Shown here: positions 7,115 through 15,256 of the stretch, piece by piece | Numbering within the stretch: the stretch's first letter is position 1 | Layout of the letters: each line of letters begins with the position of its first letter | DNA from: Bacteroides sp. UBA1773 | GTDB taxonomy: Bacteria > Bacteroidota > Bacteroidia > Bacteroidales > Bacteroidaceae | Direction: 5' to 3' | Assembly: GCA_002315285.1 (NCBI GenBank) | Contig: DCGR01000003.1 | Coordinates: forward strand, 1 to 19,517 | Length of the DNA stretch: 19,517 bases | Made by a program: the position numbers and the translations under genes | The notes under the pieces: model-generated | Seen by the model: only the letters and a program-made list of their open reading frames with translations | Databases searched by the model: none | What the model was told of the DNA's origin: nothing

Positions 7115-9211
7115 ATGTTTGATTTACGTACACGCGACATCCAATACATTTCAGGCGTTGGACCCAATCGGGCCAAGCTGCTGAAAAACGAGCTTCACAT
7201 AGAATCTGTGTACGATTTACTGCATTATTTTCCTTACAAATACATTGATAGGAGCAGAGTCTATTCCATAGCCGAAATCGACGGGAACATGCCATACATA
7301 CAACTAATGGGTGAAATCCTAAGTTTCGAGACAATCGGAGAAGGTAGGCACTCCCGGTTAGTGGGACACTTCTCCGACAAGACGGGTGTCGTTGATCTGG
7401 TATGGTTCCAAGGTGCAAAATGGATTTTGCAAACCTACAAGCTCCATGAGCCGTACATCATATTCGGCAAGCCTTCGGTGTTTAGCGGCCGGATAAACGT
7501 ACCCCATCCTGACATTGACAAGGCCAACGATCTGACCCTTTCACAGATGGGGCTACAGCCCTACTACAACACCACAGAGCGTATGAAGAGCCATGGGCTG
7601 AAATCGGCCGTCCTCTCGAAAATCATACAGAACGCCTTGGAATCACTTCAATCTCCTTTTGAGGAAACACTGGCCAACAACATCCTTGCAGAAAACTTTT
7701 TAATGGGATCCGACGAGGCAATGCGCGTGATTCATGCGCCACACCATCCGGAAAAACTTCGACGTGCACAATACAGGCTGAAATTCGAAGAACTGTTTTA
7801 CCTGCAACTGAACATCTTACGATATGTGAAAAATCGCCAGACAAAATTCCGTGGTACCCAAATCCATAAGGTCGGCGACAAATTCAACGACTTCTACGAG
7901 AACAATCTTCCTTTCAGACTTACCAACGCCCAACAACGTGCCATCAAGGACGTTTATAGGGACATGTGTAGCGGAAGACAAATGAACAGATTATTACAAG
8001 GAGACGTAGGAAGTGGGAAAACCCTCGTTGCGCTAATGTGCATGTTGATAGCTGTGGGCAATGGGTATCAAGCTTGCATGATGGCCCCAACTGAGATCCT
8101 GGCACAACAGCATCTCGAAACCCTCCGAGGGCAACTGTTCGGAATGAATGTCAGGGTGGAGATTCTCACGGGAAGCGTAAAAGGGAACAAGCGTGAAGAA
8201 ACGATCACAGCCTTACAACTGGGAGAAATCGACATCCTCATTGGAACTCATGCCGTGCTGGAAGATTCCGTGAATTTCGCACATCTGGGAATGGTAGTAA
8301 TCGACGAGCAACACAGATTTGGAGTGGCGCAACGTGCACGGCTATGGAGCAAAAGCGACAATCCACCCCATGTGTTGGTAATGACCGCGACTCCCATACC
8401 CCGCACCCTCGCAATGACCGTCTATGGCGACTTGGATGTGAGCGTCATCGACGAACTGCCTCCCGGACGAAAACCTATTCAGACCGTCCTACAATTCGAC
8501 ACACAACGTTCGTCACTCTACATTACCATCCGGCGACAGATCGAGTCTGGAAGACAAGTGTATGTGGTTTTCCCATTGATAGAAGAGAGCGAGAAATCAG
8601 ATTTACGCAATCTCGAACAAGGTTACCAAGAACTAAGGTCCGCTTTCTCGGATTACCGTGTCAGTAAAGTACACGGGAAAATGAAAGCAAAAGAAAAAGA
8701 TGCAGAAATGCAACGGTTCATAAGTGGACAAACACAAATTCTCGTTGCTACAACCGTGATTGAGGTGGGAGTGAATGTACCCAATGCATCGGTAATGGTA
8801 ATCATGAATGCCGAACGATTCGGATTGGCACAGCTCCACCAACTGCGTGGAAGAGTTGGACGTGGTTCAGAACAATCCCTATGCGTGCTAGTGGCCTCAT
8901 ATAAGCTTTCCAAAGAAACCAAGCAACGACTGAACATAATGGTAGAGACAAACGACGGATTTGAAATAGCGGAAGCCGATCTCAAGCTACGAGGACCTGG
9001 CGATTTGGAAGGAACACAACAAAGCGGCGTGGCATTCGACTTGAAAATAGCGAACGTGGTGCAAGACAGCCAACTAATGCAGCATACCCGAGAAGTAGCA
9101 TCAAAAGTGCTACAAGAAGACCCAAAAGAAAACGACCCCAAATATGCAAAAATGTGGCAAGAATTGCAGAATTTGCGCAAGACTAATGTTAATTGGTCGG
9201 CAATTTCGTAA
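7115..9211 (+). CDS. recG: RecG: ATP-dependent branched-DNA helicase
   Basis: Regresses stalled replication forks and processes Holliday-type junctions. At 698 residues it is full length. The N-terminal wedge/OB domain covers about 1-250 (helix-hairpin-helix-like GVGPNRAKLL at 14-23). Helicase motifs are Walker A GDVGSGKT (296-303), APTEILAQQH (324-333), the DEQH box (397-400), TATPIPRTLA (424-433) and QLRGRVGRG (576-584). The RecG-specific translocation motif GPGDLEGTQQSG follows at 628-639. ATG 7115 lies 5 nt after the DJ-1 stop. The gene closes the nadK-DJ-1-recG unit, with an AT-rich hairpin directly after the stop. Confidence 0.97.
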   Translation: MFDLRTRDIQYISGVGPNRAKLLKNELHIESVYDLLHYFPYKYIDRSRVYSIAEIDGNMPYIQLMGEILSFETIGEGRHSRLVGHFSDKTGVVDLVWFQGAKWILQTYKLHEPYIIFGKPSVFSGRINVPHPDIDKANDLTLSQMGLQPYYNTTERMKSHGLKSAVLSKIIQNALESLQSPFEETLANNILAENFLMGSDEAMRVIHAPHHPEKLRRAQYRLKFEELFYLQLNILRYVKNRQTKFRGTQIHKVGDKFNDFYENNLPFRLTNAQQRAIKDVYRDMCSGRQMNRLLQGDVGSGKTLVALMCMLIAVGNGYQACMMAPTEILAQQHLETLRGQLFGMNVRVEILTGSVKGNKREETITALQLGEIDILIGTHAVLEDSVNFAHLGMVVIDEQHRFGVAQRARLWSKSDNPPHVLVMTATPIPRTLAMTVYGDLDVSVIDELPPGRKPIQTVLQFDTQRSSLYITIRRQIESGRQVYVVFPLIEESEKSDLRNLEQGYQELRSAFSDYRVSKVHGKMKAKEKDAEMQRFISGQTQILVATTVIEVGVNVPNASVMVIMNAERFGLAQLHQLRGRVGRGSEQSLCVLVASYKLSKETKQRLNIMVETNDGFEIAEADLKLRGPGDLEGTQQSGVAFDLKIANVVQDSQLMQHTREVASKVLQEDPKENDPKYAKMWQELQNLRKTNVNWSAIS

Positions 9212-9213
9212 AA

Positions 9214-9248
9214 AAAACGAAAAAAACCTTGCTTTTTCTTTTCGTTTT
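9214..9248 (+). terminator. AT-rich hairpin after recG, probable terminator
   Basis: AAAACGAAAA (9214-9223) pairs with TTTTCGTTTT (9239-9248), with a 15-nt loop; the right arm itself supplies the T-run. It begins 3 nt after the recG stop codon. Stability is modest because of the A/T content, and the next gene starts only 41 nt later. Confidence 0.5.
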
Positions 9249-9261
9249 CTATGAAATAATA

Positions 9262-9269
9262 TAATTTTG
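9262..9269 (+). promoter_or_regulatory. Probable -7 box for the M23 peptidase unit
   Basis: TAATTTTG matches TAnnTTTG and lies 20 nt before ATG 9290. The -33 region overlaps the right arm of the preceding hairpin (TTTTC at 9239-9243) and is not a clean match. Confidence 0.45.
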
Positions 9270-9289
9270 CAGCAGTTAGTGAAAAAAGC

Positions 9290-10192
9290 ATGATTGGAAA
9301 GACAATAAAAACAGGTTTATTCGCAATTGCCACATTGATGTGTGTGCCTTCCCAAGGACAGGATTTATTAGCCCGTCAGGCTCCGATTGACATCAAGATG
9401 AAAGCGATTGATTCACTAAAGCAATTGCATCAGGTTATTTTTGAATCAGGTGAAAACCCAGCCAACGACCTATATACAGATTGGGAAAACAAACAAATAG
9501 GGAGAGTAAAAGGCATTGCCATGCCCGACTCGTTTGTGATAGACATGCAAGGTTTTGCCATGCCATCCTCAAGTACAAAAATCACATCCAGGTTCGGACC
9601 AAGACGTCGCAGAATGCACTCAGGATTGGATGTCAAGGTATATGTTGGCGACACCATCCGAGCCGCGTTCTCTGGCAAAGTACGTATTGTGAGCTACGAG
9701 CGTAGAGGATGGGGCAAATATGTCCTCATTCGCCACGCCAACGGATTGGAAACATTGTATGGACATTTGTCCAAACAATTAGTGTCGGAAAATCAAGTAG
9801 TGGAAGCAGGTGAAGTTATCGGACTGGGAGGCAACACGGGTCGCTCAACGGGTTCTCATTTACATTTTGAAACACGTTTGTTAGGACAAGCCATCAATCC
9901 CGCTTTCCTGTTCAATTTTGAAAGCCAAGATGTCGTAGCAGACAAATATGTGTACTACAAGTCAAAGAAATACGACATAAAGAGAAAGTCATCCAACAAG
10001 AGCCAATATATGGATGACACTCCTGACGAGATTTTCACACAAGGACAAGTTGTTTACTATAAGATTAAGAAAGGTGACACTTTAGGACGAATTGCACGCA
10101 AACATCATACAACCGTCAAAGAATTGTGTCGCTTAAACAACATCAAAGAAACAACAATGATTCGTGATGGGAAAGTCCTAAGAATTTCATAA
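9290..10192 (+). CDS. Secreted M23 (LytM-type) peptidase with C-terminal LysM domain
   Basis: A cell-wall hydrolase or regulator acting in the periplasm, expected to cut peptide cross-links of peptidoglycan. The 300-residue protein has a signal peptide (1-23, ending PSQGQ) and a LytM/M23 domain (about 98-206). All metal and catalytic residues are present: H110 and D114 in MHSGLDV, H159 in YGHL, and H190 and H192 in HLHFE. An intact active site argues against a purely regulatory EnvC/NlpD-like role, but does not exclude it. A basic linker (224-240) leads to one LysM domain (about 255-299, KKGDTLGRIARKHHTTVKEL) that should bind glycan strands. It is first of a plus-strand unit; the DUF1599 gene starts 4 nt after its stop. 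Confidence 0.95.
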   Translation: MIGKTIKTGLFAIATLMCVPSQGQDLLARQAPIDIKMKAIDSLKQLHQVIFESGENPANDLYTDWENKQIGRVKGIAMPDSFVIDMQGFAMPSSSTKITSRFGPRRRRMHSGLDVKVYVGDTIRAAFSGKVRIVSYERRGWGKYVLIRHANGLETLYGHLSKQLVSENQVVEAGEVIGLGGNTGRSTGSHLHFETRLLGQAINPAFLFNFESQDVVADKYVYYKSKKYDIKRKSSNKSQYMDDTPDEIFTQGQVVYYKIKKGDTLGRIARKHHTTVKELCRLNNIKETTMIRDGKVLRIS

Positions 10193-10196
10193 GACA

Positions 10197-10742
10197 ATGC
10201 AGGATACCAATCAGCAGTTTGAACACATCATTGCTGAATGTCGTGGCATCTTTGAGCAAAAGCTTCACGATTATGGTTCAGCTTGGCGTATTCTACGCCC
10301 TTCATCTGTAACAGACCAAATTCTCATCAAAGCGAACCGCATTCGTAGCATAGAGGTTACAGGAATAACACTTGTAAATGAAGGAATTGCCACAGAATTC
10401 ATGGCCATTGTCAATTATGGTATTATAGCTCTCATACAATTAGAACTGGGATATTCAGAAAAAGGATACGACCTGACCATAGAGCAGGCTCTACAATACT
10501 ATGACAAATATTCCCATTCGGCATTGGAACTCATGAAGGCAAAAAATCACGATTATGGTGAGGCATGGCGTGCGATGCGTATCAGTTCCTATACCGATTT
10601 GATTTTAATGAAAATCTTTAGGACAAAAGGAATAGAAAACAATCATGGTATCACACTGGTATCCGAAGGTGTTGATGCCAATTATCTTGACATGATTAAT
10701 TATTCCGTATTTGGGCTCATCAAGTTAGAATTTGGAGAATAA
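10197..10742 (+). CDS. Tandem DUF1599 (Nmad1-type) protein
   Basis: 181-residue protein of unknown function built from two copies of the same domain. HDYGSAWR at 24-31 recurs as HDYGEAWR at 118-125, ITLVNEG (57-63) as ITLVSEG (152-158), and NYGIIALIQLELG (73-85) as NYSVFGLIKLEFG (168-180), an offset of 94-95 residues. The domain is Pfam DUF1599, also called nucleotide modification associated domain 1, named because some members sit next to base-modification genes in phages. No such genes are nearby here. It is soluble with no signal peptide. Its last codons overlap the start of the next gene by 11 nt, so translation is probably coupled. Family assignment is good; function is not known. Confidence 0.88.
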   Translation: MQDTNQQFEHIIAECRGIFEQKLHDYGSAWRILRPSSVTDQILIKANRIRSIEVTGITLVNEGIATEFMAIVNYGIIALIQLELGYSEKGYDLTIEQALQYYDKYSHSALELMKAKNHDYGEAWRAMRISSYTDLILMKIFRTKGIENNHGITLVSEGVDANYLDMINYSVFGLIKLEFGE

Positions 10743-11883
10743 AAATTCACATAACAACAAATCACATCGTATTGTGACATTCTTGACAAACCTCTGTCGA
10801 TTTCTATTGGCAGGGGTATTCGTTTTCTCCGGTCTTGTAAAAGCCAACGAAATAATCGGCACACAATACAAAATACAAGAATACTTCGTAGCATTTGGAT
10901 GGAACGATGCCATTCGGTCTGACATTCCCCTTTACTTTGCCATAATGCTTTGTGTGGTAGAATTCGTATTGGGAATTCACCTGTTGTTTGGAGTATGGAA
11001 ACGACTTACGACAAATATAACCTGCTTATTGTTAGCATATTTTACAGCCATAACATTTTGGATTGCCATTGACAACAAAATCTCTGACTGTGGCTGTTTT
11101 GGAGAAGTACTGACCTTGAGTAACTGGCAATCCTTCTTCAAAAATGTCATTCTACTTATCGCAGCATTCTTTATCACAACCAACACAAAAAGCCTAAAGC
11201 CACTATTTCATCCGCGAATGGCTTGGTTTACCACAATTTGGTCCTTAGTGAGTATTGTGAGTCTGATTGTATATAGTTCACGACACCTTCCTTTGATTGA
11301 CACTTCTGATTATCGCATAGGCACCGACCTTAACCTCATTGATTTGCCAATGCATAATTTTTATTTATATTCAACCGATGAAGAGACCGACATGACAGAC
11401 TCCATTGTCGGTGACAAAAACTACACATTCCTAATGATTTCCAATCAATTGTCGTTGGCGAGCGATGATGACATAGACCTAATAAACGAGTTATATGACT
11501 ACTGCAAAGCCAAGAATTATGGCTTTTACGCAGTAACAGCCTCAACCGCAGTTGACAAAGATAGATGGGAAAAACAAACTGGCGCTGACTATCCATTTCT
11601 GGAAAGCGATGACACCATGTTGCGCACCTTGATACGGGCAAATCCTGGCTTGCTATTACTAAAAGATGGTGTTATCATAGAAAAATTCGGCTTAGTCGAT
11701 TGGCCCGATCTTTCTGCATACCCTTCGACCATCGAACTCCAAGCAGAAATGATTCACAATAAGAAACTGTCATGGATAAAAGCATTAGGCTGGTATTTAC
11801 TGCCTTTTGCCCTAATATTTTTACTCGGTTGGAGAAACAAACTGAAAACAAATAAAAACAACCCTAAAAAAGAAAAGAAATGA
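10732..11883 (+). CDS. DoxX/MauE-like inner-membrane protein with thioredoxin-like C-terminal part
   Basis: 383-residue membrane protein. Predicted transmembrane helices lie near 14-36, 65-89, 93-112, 134-150 and 166-182, with another near the C-terminus (about 352-368). SDCGCFG (C120, C122) before helix 4 is characteristic of MauE/DoxX-type redox-associated membrane proteins. The stretch of about 200-335 looks like an extracytoplasmic thioredoxin-like domain (DYPFLESDD, GLLLLKDG) but has no CxxC, so its own disulfide chemistry is doubtful. The start is a TTG at 10732; an in-frame stop (TAG 10726-10728) lies just upstream and no ATG precedes the first helix. It overlaps the DUF1599 gene by 11 nt and tpiA by 4 nt (ATGA), so the three should be translated together. 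Its role in metabolism is not established. Confidence 0.85.
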   Translation: MENKNSHNNKSHRIVTFLTNLCRFLLAGVFVFSGLVKANEIIGTQYKIQEYFVAFGWNDAIRSDIPLYFAIMLCVVEFVLGIHLLFGVWKRLTTNITCLLLAYFTAITFWIAIDNKISDCGCFGEVLTLSNWQSFFKNVILLIAAFFITTNTKSLKPLFHPRMAWFTTIWSLVSIVSLIVYSSRHLPLIDTSDYRIGTDLNLIDLPMHNFYLYSTDEETDMTDSIVGDKNYTFLMISNQLSLASDDDIDLINELYDYCKAKNYGFYAVTASTAVDKDRWEKQTGADYPFLESDDTMLRTLIRANPGLLLLKDGVIIEKFGLVDWPDLSAYPSTIELQAEMIHNKKLSWIKALGWYLLPFALIFLLGWRNKLKTNKNNPKKEKK

Positions 11884-12635
11884 GAAAAAACATTGTTGCA
11901 GGAAACTGGAAAATGAACAAAAACCTTCAGGAAGGTATTGCATTAGCAAAAGAGTTGAACGATGCATTGACTGCCGACAAGCCCAATTGTGACGTGGTGA
12001 TTTGTACTCCATTCATTCATTTGGCCTCAGTTACGCCTCTGGTTGATAAAGCAATCATTGGAGTAGGTGCGGAAAACTGTGCAGACAAAGTATCTGGAGC
12101 TTTCACTGGTGAAGTTTCAGCAGAGATGGTAGTTTCCACAGGTGCGCAATATGTAATTCTGGGACACTCAGAACGTCGTGCCTACTATCACGAAACTGTT
12201 GAAATTCTCGAAGAAAAGGTGAAATTGGCCCTGGCAAATGGATTGACTCCCATATTCTGCATTGGAGAAGTACTTGCCGAACGAGAGGCAAACCAACAAA
12301 ATGCAGTAGTTGCGGCTCAGTTGGCTTCTGTATTTTCTTTGAGCGCTGAGGATTTCGGCAAGATTATTCTGGCCTACGAACCCGTTTGGGCTATCGGTAC
12401 AGGAAAGACAGCCACACCCGCACAAGCCCAAGAAATTCATGCTTACATTCGTTCACTGATCGTTGAGAAGTATGGGAAGGATGTTGCCGAAAACACTTCG
12501 ATCCTTTATGGAGGCAGCTGCAAGCCAAGCAATGCAAAAGAATTATTTGCGAATGCCGATGTTGATGGCGGTTTGATAGGTGGTGCAGCTTTGAAATGTG
12601 CTGATTTCAAAGGCATCATTGATGCATTCAAATAA
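11880..12635 (+). CDS. tpiA: Triosephosphate isomerase
   Basis: Interconverts dihydroxyacetone phosphate and glyceraldehyde 3-phosphate in glycolysis and gluconeogenesis; a cytosolic dimeric TIM barrel. The 251-residue protein has catalytic K11 (GNWKMN), H96 (LGHSERR) and E167 (YEPVWAIGTGKTA), followed by the flexible loop-6 residues and the phosphate-binding YGGSCKPSN and GGLIGGAALK. ATG 11880 overlaps the stop of the DoxX-like gene (ATGA), typical of translational coupling. A long inverted repeat begins 15 nt after its stop. Confidence 0.98.
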   Translation: MRKNIVAGNWKMNKNLQEGIALAKELNDALTADKPNCDVVICTPFIHLASVTPLVDKAIIGVGAENCADKVSGAFTGEVSAEMVVSTGAQYVILGHSERRAYYHETVEILEEKVKLALANGLTPIFCIGEVLAEREANQQNAVVAAQLASVFSLSAEDFGKIILAYEPVWAIGTGKTATPAQAQEIHAYIRSLIVEKYGKDVAENTSILYGGSCKPSNAKELFANADVDGGLIGGAALKCADFKGIIDAFK

Positions 12636-12650
12636 TCTGCTTCAAAACAG

Positions 12651-12707
12651 TTAAGGTGGGCCACAGCCTGCCATGTCATTTACGACCAACAAATGGGCCT
12701 ACCTTAA
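12651..12707. repeat. Long inverted repeat / structured element between tpiA and the SPOR gene
   Basis: TTAAGGTGGGCC (12651-12662) pairs with GGCCTACCTTAA (12696-12707) over 12 bp with one G-U pair in the RNA. Inside it CATTT (12677-12681) pairs with AAATG (12691-12695), stacking directly on the outer stem. No T-run follows on the plus strand, so it does not look like a standard intrinsic terminator. It may be an mRNA-processing or stabilising hairpin, or a protein-binding palindrome. The whole 12636-12772 gap holds nothing else I can recognise. Confidence 0.6.
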
Positions 12708-12772
12708 TTAATAAACTCACAAGGGAGGCAGCCAAGCGAAAGTTTAATGCCTCTCATTTTTCAATACTGTTC

Positions 12773-13234
12773 ATGATGATTAGACACCTTATTATATTAT
12801 TACTCCTGAGTTGTGCCACAAATGTATTGGCACAAAAAAACATCGTTGAATCGTTACAAATGCCTGTCAAAGGACTTGGGAATATCAATATTCATCAAGA
12901 CGAAAGCATCACCGAACAACTTGGCAATATTTATATTCTGGGGTCACAACAAGAAGTGAAGAAGACGCGAGGCTATCGCGTACAAGTCTATGCAGGCAAC
13001 AATTCCAGAGTAGCTCGAAACGAAGCTTTCAAAATAGAGACATTGATCAAGACAGAATTTCCAGATTTGCCGGTTTACACTTATTTTCAGCCACCTCGCT
13101 GGTTATGTAGGGTAGGAAATTTCAGAAGCATTGAAGAAGCAGATCGAGCAAAACGATTGCTAAAATCGCATAAGAACATCAAGGAAGTGTCTGTAGTGCT
13201 CGATCAGATCAACATTTCTTTCGACAAGGATTGA
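12773..13234 (+). CDS. Secreted SPOR-domain protein
   Basis: 153-residue protein with a signal peptide (1-20, ending NVLA before Q21) and a C-terminal SPOR domain (about 67-145, RGYRVQVYAGNN to VSVVLDQ). SPOR domains bind peptidoglycan stripped of side peptides, often at the division septum, so a periplasmic cell-wall role is likely. Start: ATG ATG at 12773/12776 opens directly into the signal peptide. An in-frame GTG at 12656 would add 39 residues with no resemblance to a signal and would begin inside the inverted repeat, so I reject it. It is probably part of the tpiA unit or has its own unrecognised promoter. From memory, folE often follows this gene in Bacteroides; here dnaG is convergent instead. 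Confidence 0.88.
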   Translation: MMIRHLIILLLLSCATNVLAQKNIVESLQMPVKGLGNINIHQDESITEQLGNIYILGSQQEVKKTRGYRVQVYAGNNSRVARNEAFKIETLIKTEFPDLPVYTYFQPPRWLCRVGNFRSIEEADRAKRLLKSHKNIKEVSVVLDQINISFDKD

Positions 13235-13276
13235 CGTTCCAAATCACCAAGTATCCGTTTGCGACAAAGGAGGGAG

Positions 13277-15235
13277 TCATGATTTCATTACTACCCTTTC
13301 CCCTGCATGTTTGGCAACTTCCTGTATTTTTTTCGATACATCCATACATTGCCTCATCACCTCACCACTTAACACAGAGTCGTTCAAGACATCGGGTTGC
13401 GACAACTTGGCACGCAATTCCTCCTGTTGGCGTTTTAAAAGAGCCAGTTTATATTCAATGAGAAGTTGTGGGATAAGTTCAGAAAGCCTATTTTCATCAT
13501 TCTTACCCAGTTCCGTCATTTGTTTTTCAATTGACTCGCGTAATTTGTATCGGTCACTACACACATCAGCAGCCAAAATACTGACCGATGATTCCGGGTG
13601 GATTTGAAAAAAGTGACTTGCCACGAAATTCTCATCATGCTGATGCAACAACAAGTCTTTGAAAATTGAATCATACAACGGATTCTGGAATTTCAAGCCA
13701 TCCATCTCAAACGACATATTCACCACGTCAGCTACCGATAAGATCTGTCCATTTGTCTCTGCTTGAATACAAGCCCTCTCTCCATATCTAATAAGTTCGG
13801 AGATAATTTCTCGTTCCAATACAGCTATTGCAGAATGCTCCGTAATGTTTGACACAGGATTTTGATTCACATCAGCAACCGCAGGGATTGGTTGCGGATT
13901 TTCCGGCAAACTATTTTTTCCTCTTTTCTTGATACTATTATTTATGGCATTCTGTAGAATCTTCTCCTCTATCCTCAACAGTTGCGCACACTCTTTTAAG
14001 AAAACATACCGCTTTACCTCATCAGGTATCAGGCCAATACTATTCGCCATATCGGTAATTAGTTCAGCACGTTTGATTGGATCGTTTTGTGCTTCCTTCA
14101 ACAATAAATTGGTCTTAAAACGAATGAAATCTTCTTCATGTCGTGCAATATAATCTTGGAACTCAGTCACACTATGTTTCCTCGAAAAGCTATCTGGATC
14201 ATCACCGTCGGGAAGCAAAAGAACCTTGATGTTCATTCCCTCTGCAAGCAACATATCTATTCCACGAATACTGGCATGAATACCTGCCTCATCTCCATCA
14301 TATAAAAGAGTAATATTTTCCGTAAAACGATGAAGGAGTTTTATTTGCTGTTGTGAAAGAGCCGTACCAGAATTAGCCACGACATTCTCCAACCCACACT
14401 GGTGCATGGCAATGACATCTGTATAGCCTTCGACCATATAGACGCAATCTTTCTTTACAATAGCTTGTTTCCCCTGCCAAATTCCAAAAAGTTCACGTCC
14501 CTTGGTATAAATTTCCGATTCGGGTGAGTTGATGTATTTCTGATTGACCCCTTTTGTACGGCTGTCCAACACACGCCCTCCAAAAGCGACGACCTTCCCA
14601 CCCACATTGAACCATGGGAAAATGACACGCCCCCAAAAACGATCATGCAACATTTGGTCGCTTTCACGTTCGTAACACAATCCCGCTTTTAACAAATAGT
14701 CCTTTTGATAACCATTCTGTATGGCAGCCTTTGCAAACCCATCAGGAGCATTTGTGGAAAATCCCAGCTTGAATTTATCAATGATGTCATCGCGAATACC
14801 ACGTTGACGAAAATATTGCATGCCAATATTTTTCCCATCCATGTGGTTATGGAGAATATTTTGGAAATATTGACATGCAAATTCATTCACCAAAAAAAGA
14901 CTTTCACGAATAGTCTGTGTTTCACGTTCTTCTGAAGTAAGTTCACGTTCCTTTATCTCAATGTGATATTTCTTAGCCAACCATTTCAATGCATCGGGAT
15001 AGCCCAATTGCTCATGTTCCATGATGAAATGGACAACATTCCCACCTTTTCCACAAGCGAAGCACTTGCATAACCCCTTAGATGGAGACACATAGAAAGA
15101 AGGTGTCTTGTCATCGTGAAATGGACAAAGTCCCACATAATTCACACCACGCTTCCTTAACGACACAAAATCCGATACGACATCTTCAATATGTGCCGCT
15201 TCCATGATTCGTTCAATCGTAGCCCTATCGATCAT
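13277..15235 (-). CDS. dnaG: DNA primase
   Basis: Makes RNA primers for lagging-strand replication. The 652-residue protein has an N-terminal CHC2 zinc ribbon with C37, H40, C58 and C61. A catalytic core follows, with LGFSTNAPDG (157-166) and TOPRIM motifs EGYTDV (269-274), YDGDEAG (312-318) and DGDDPDS (343-349); E269, D313 and D315 are the metal-binding set. The C-terminal part (about 440-652) is divergent, as usual for the DnaB-helicase-interacting domain. ATG 15235 is preceded by AAGGAGCA, a purine-rich site placed very close to the start. It is the last gene of the minus-strand unit, 21 nt after the phosphatase gene; this gap contains the palindrome TTCTTAAGAA (15247-15256). It converges on the SPOR gene with 42 nt between the stops and no obvious terminator. 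Confidence 0.97.
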   Translation of the reverse strand: MIDRATIERIMEAAHIEDVVSDFVSLRKRGVNYVGLCPFHDDKTPSFYVSPSKGLCKCFACGKGGNVVHFIMEHEQLGYPDALKWLAKKYHIEIKERELTSEERETQTIRESLFLVNEFACQYFQNILHNHMDGKNIGMQYFRQRGIRDDIIDKFKLGFSTNAPDGFAKAAIQNGYQKDYLLKAGLCYERESDQMLHDRFWGRVIFPWFNVGGKVVAFGGRVLDSRTKGVNQKYINSPESEIYTKGRELFGIWQGKQAIVKKDCVYMVEGYTDVIAMHQCGLENVVANSGTALSQQQIKLLHRFTENITLLYDGDEAGIHASIRGIDMLLAEGMNIKVLLLPDGDDPDSFSRKHSVTEFQDYIARHEEDFIRFKTNLLLKEAQNDPIKRAELITDMANSIGLIPDEVKRYVFLKECAQLLRIEEKILQNAINNSIKKRGKNSLPENPQPIPAVADVNQNPVSNITEHSAIAVLEREIISELIRYGERACIQAETNGQILSVADVVNMSFEMDGLKFQNPLYDSIFKDLLLHQHDENFVASHFFQIHPESSVSILAADVCSDRYKLRESIEKQMTELGKNDENRLSELIPQLLIEYKLALLKRQQEELRAKLSQPDVLNDSVLSGEVMRQCMDVSKKIQEVAKHAGERVVMKS

Positions 15236-15256
15236 TGCTCCTTAATTTCTTAAGAA

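Noticed and set aside
12656..12772. GTG-initiated N-terminal extension of the SPOR protein
   Set aside because: It would start inside the inverted repeat and place 39 residues before a normal signal peptide; ATG 12773 is far more likely.
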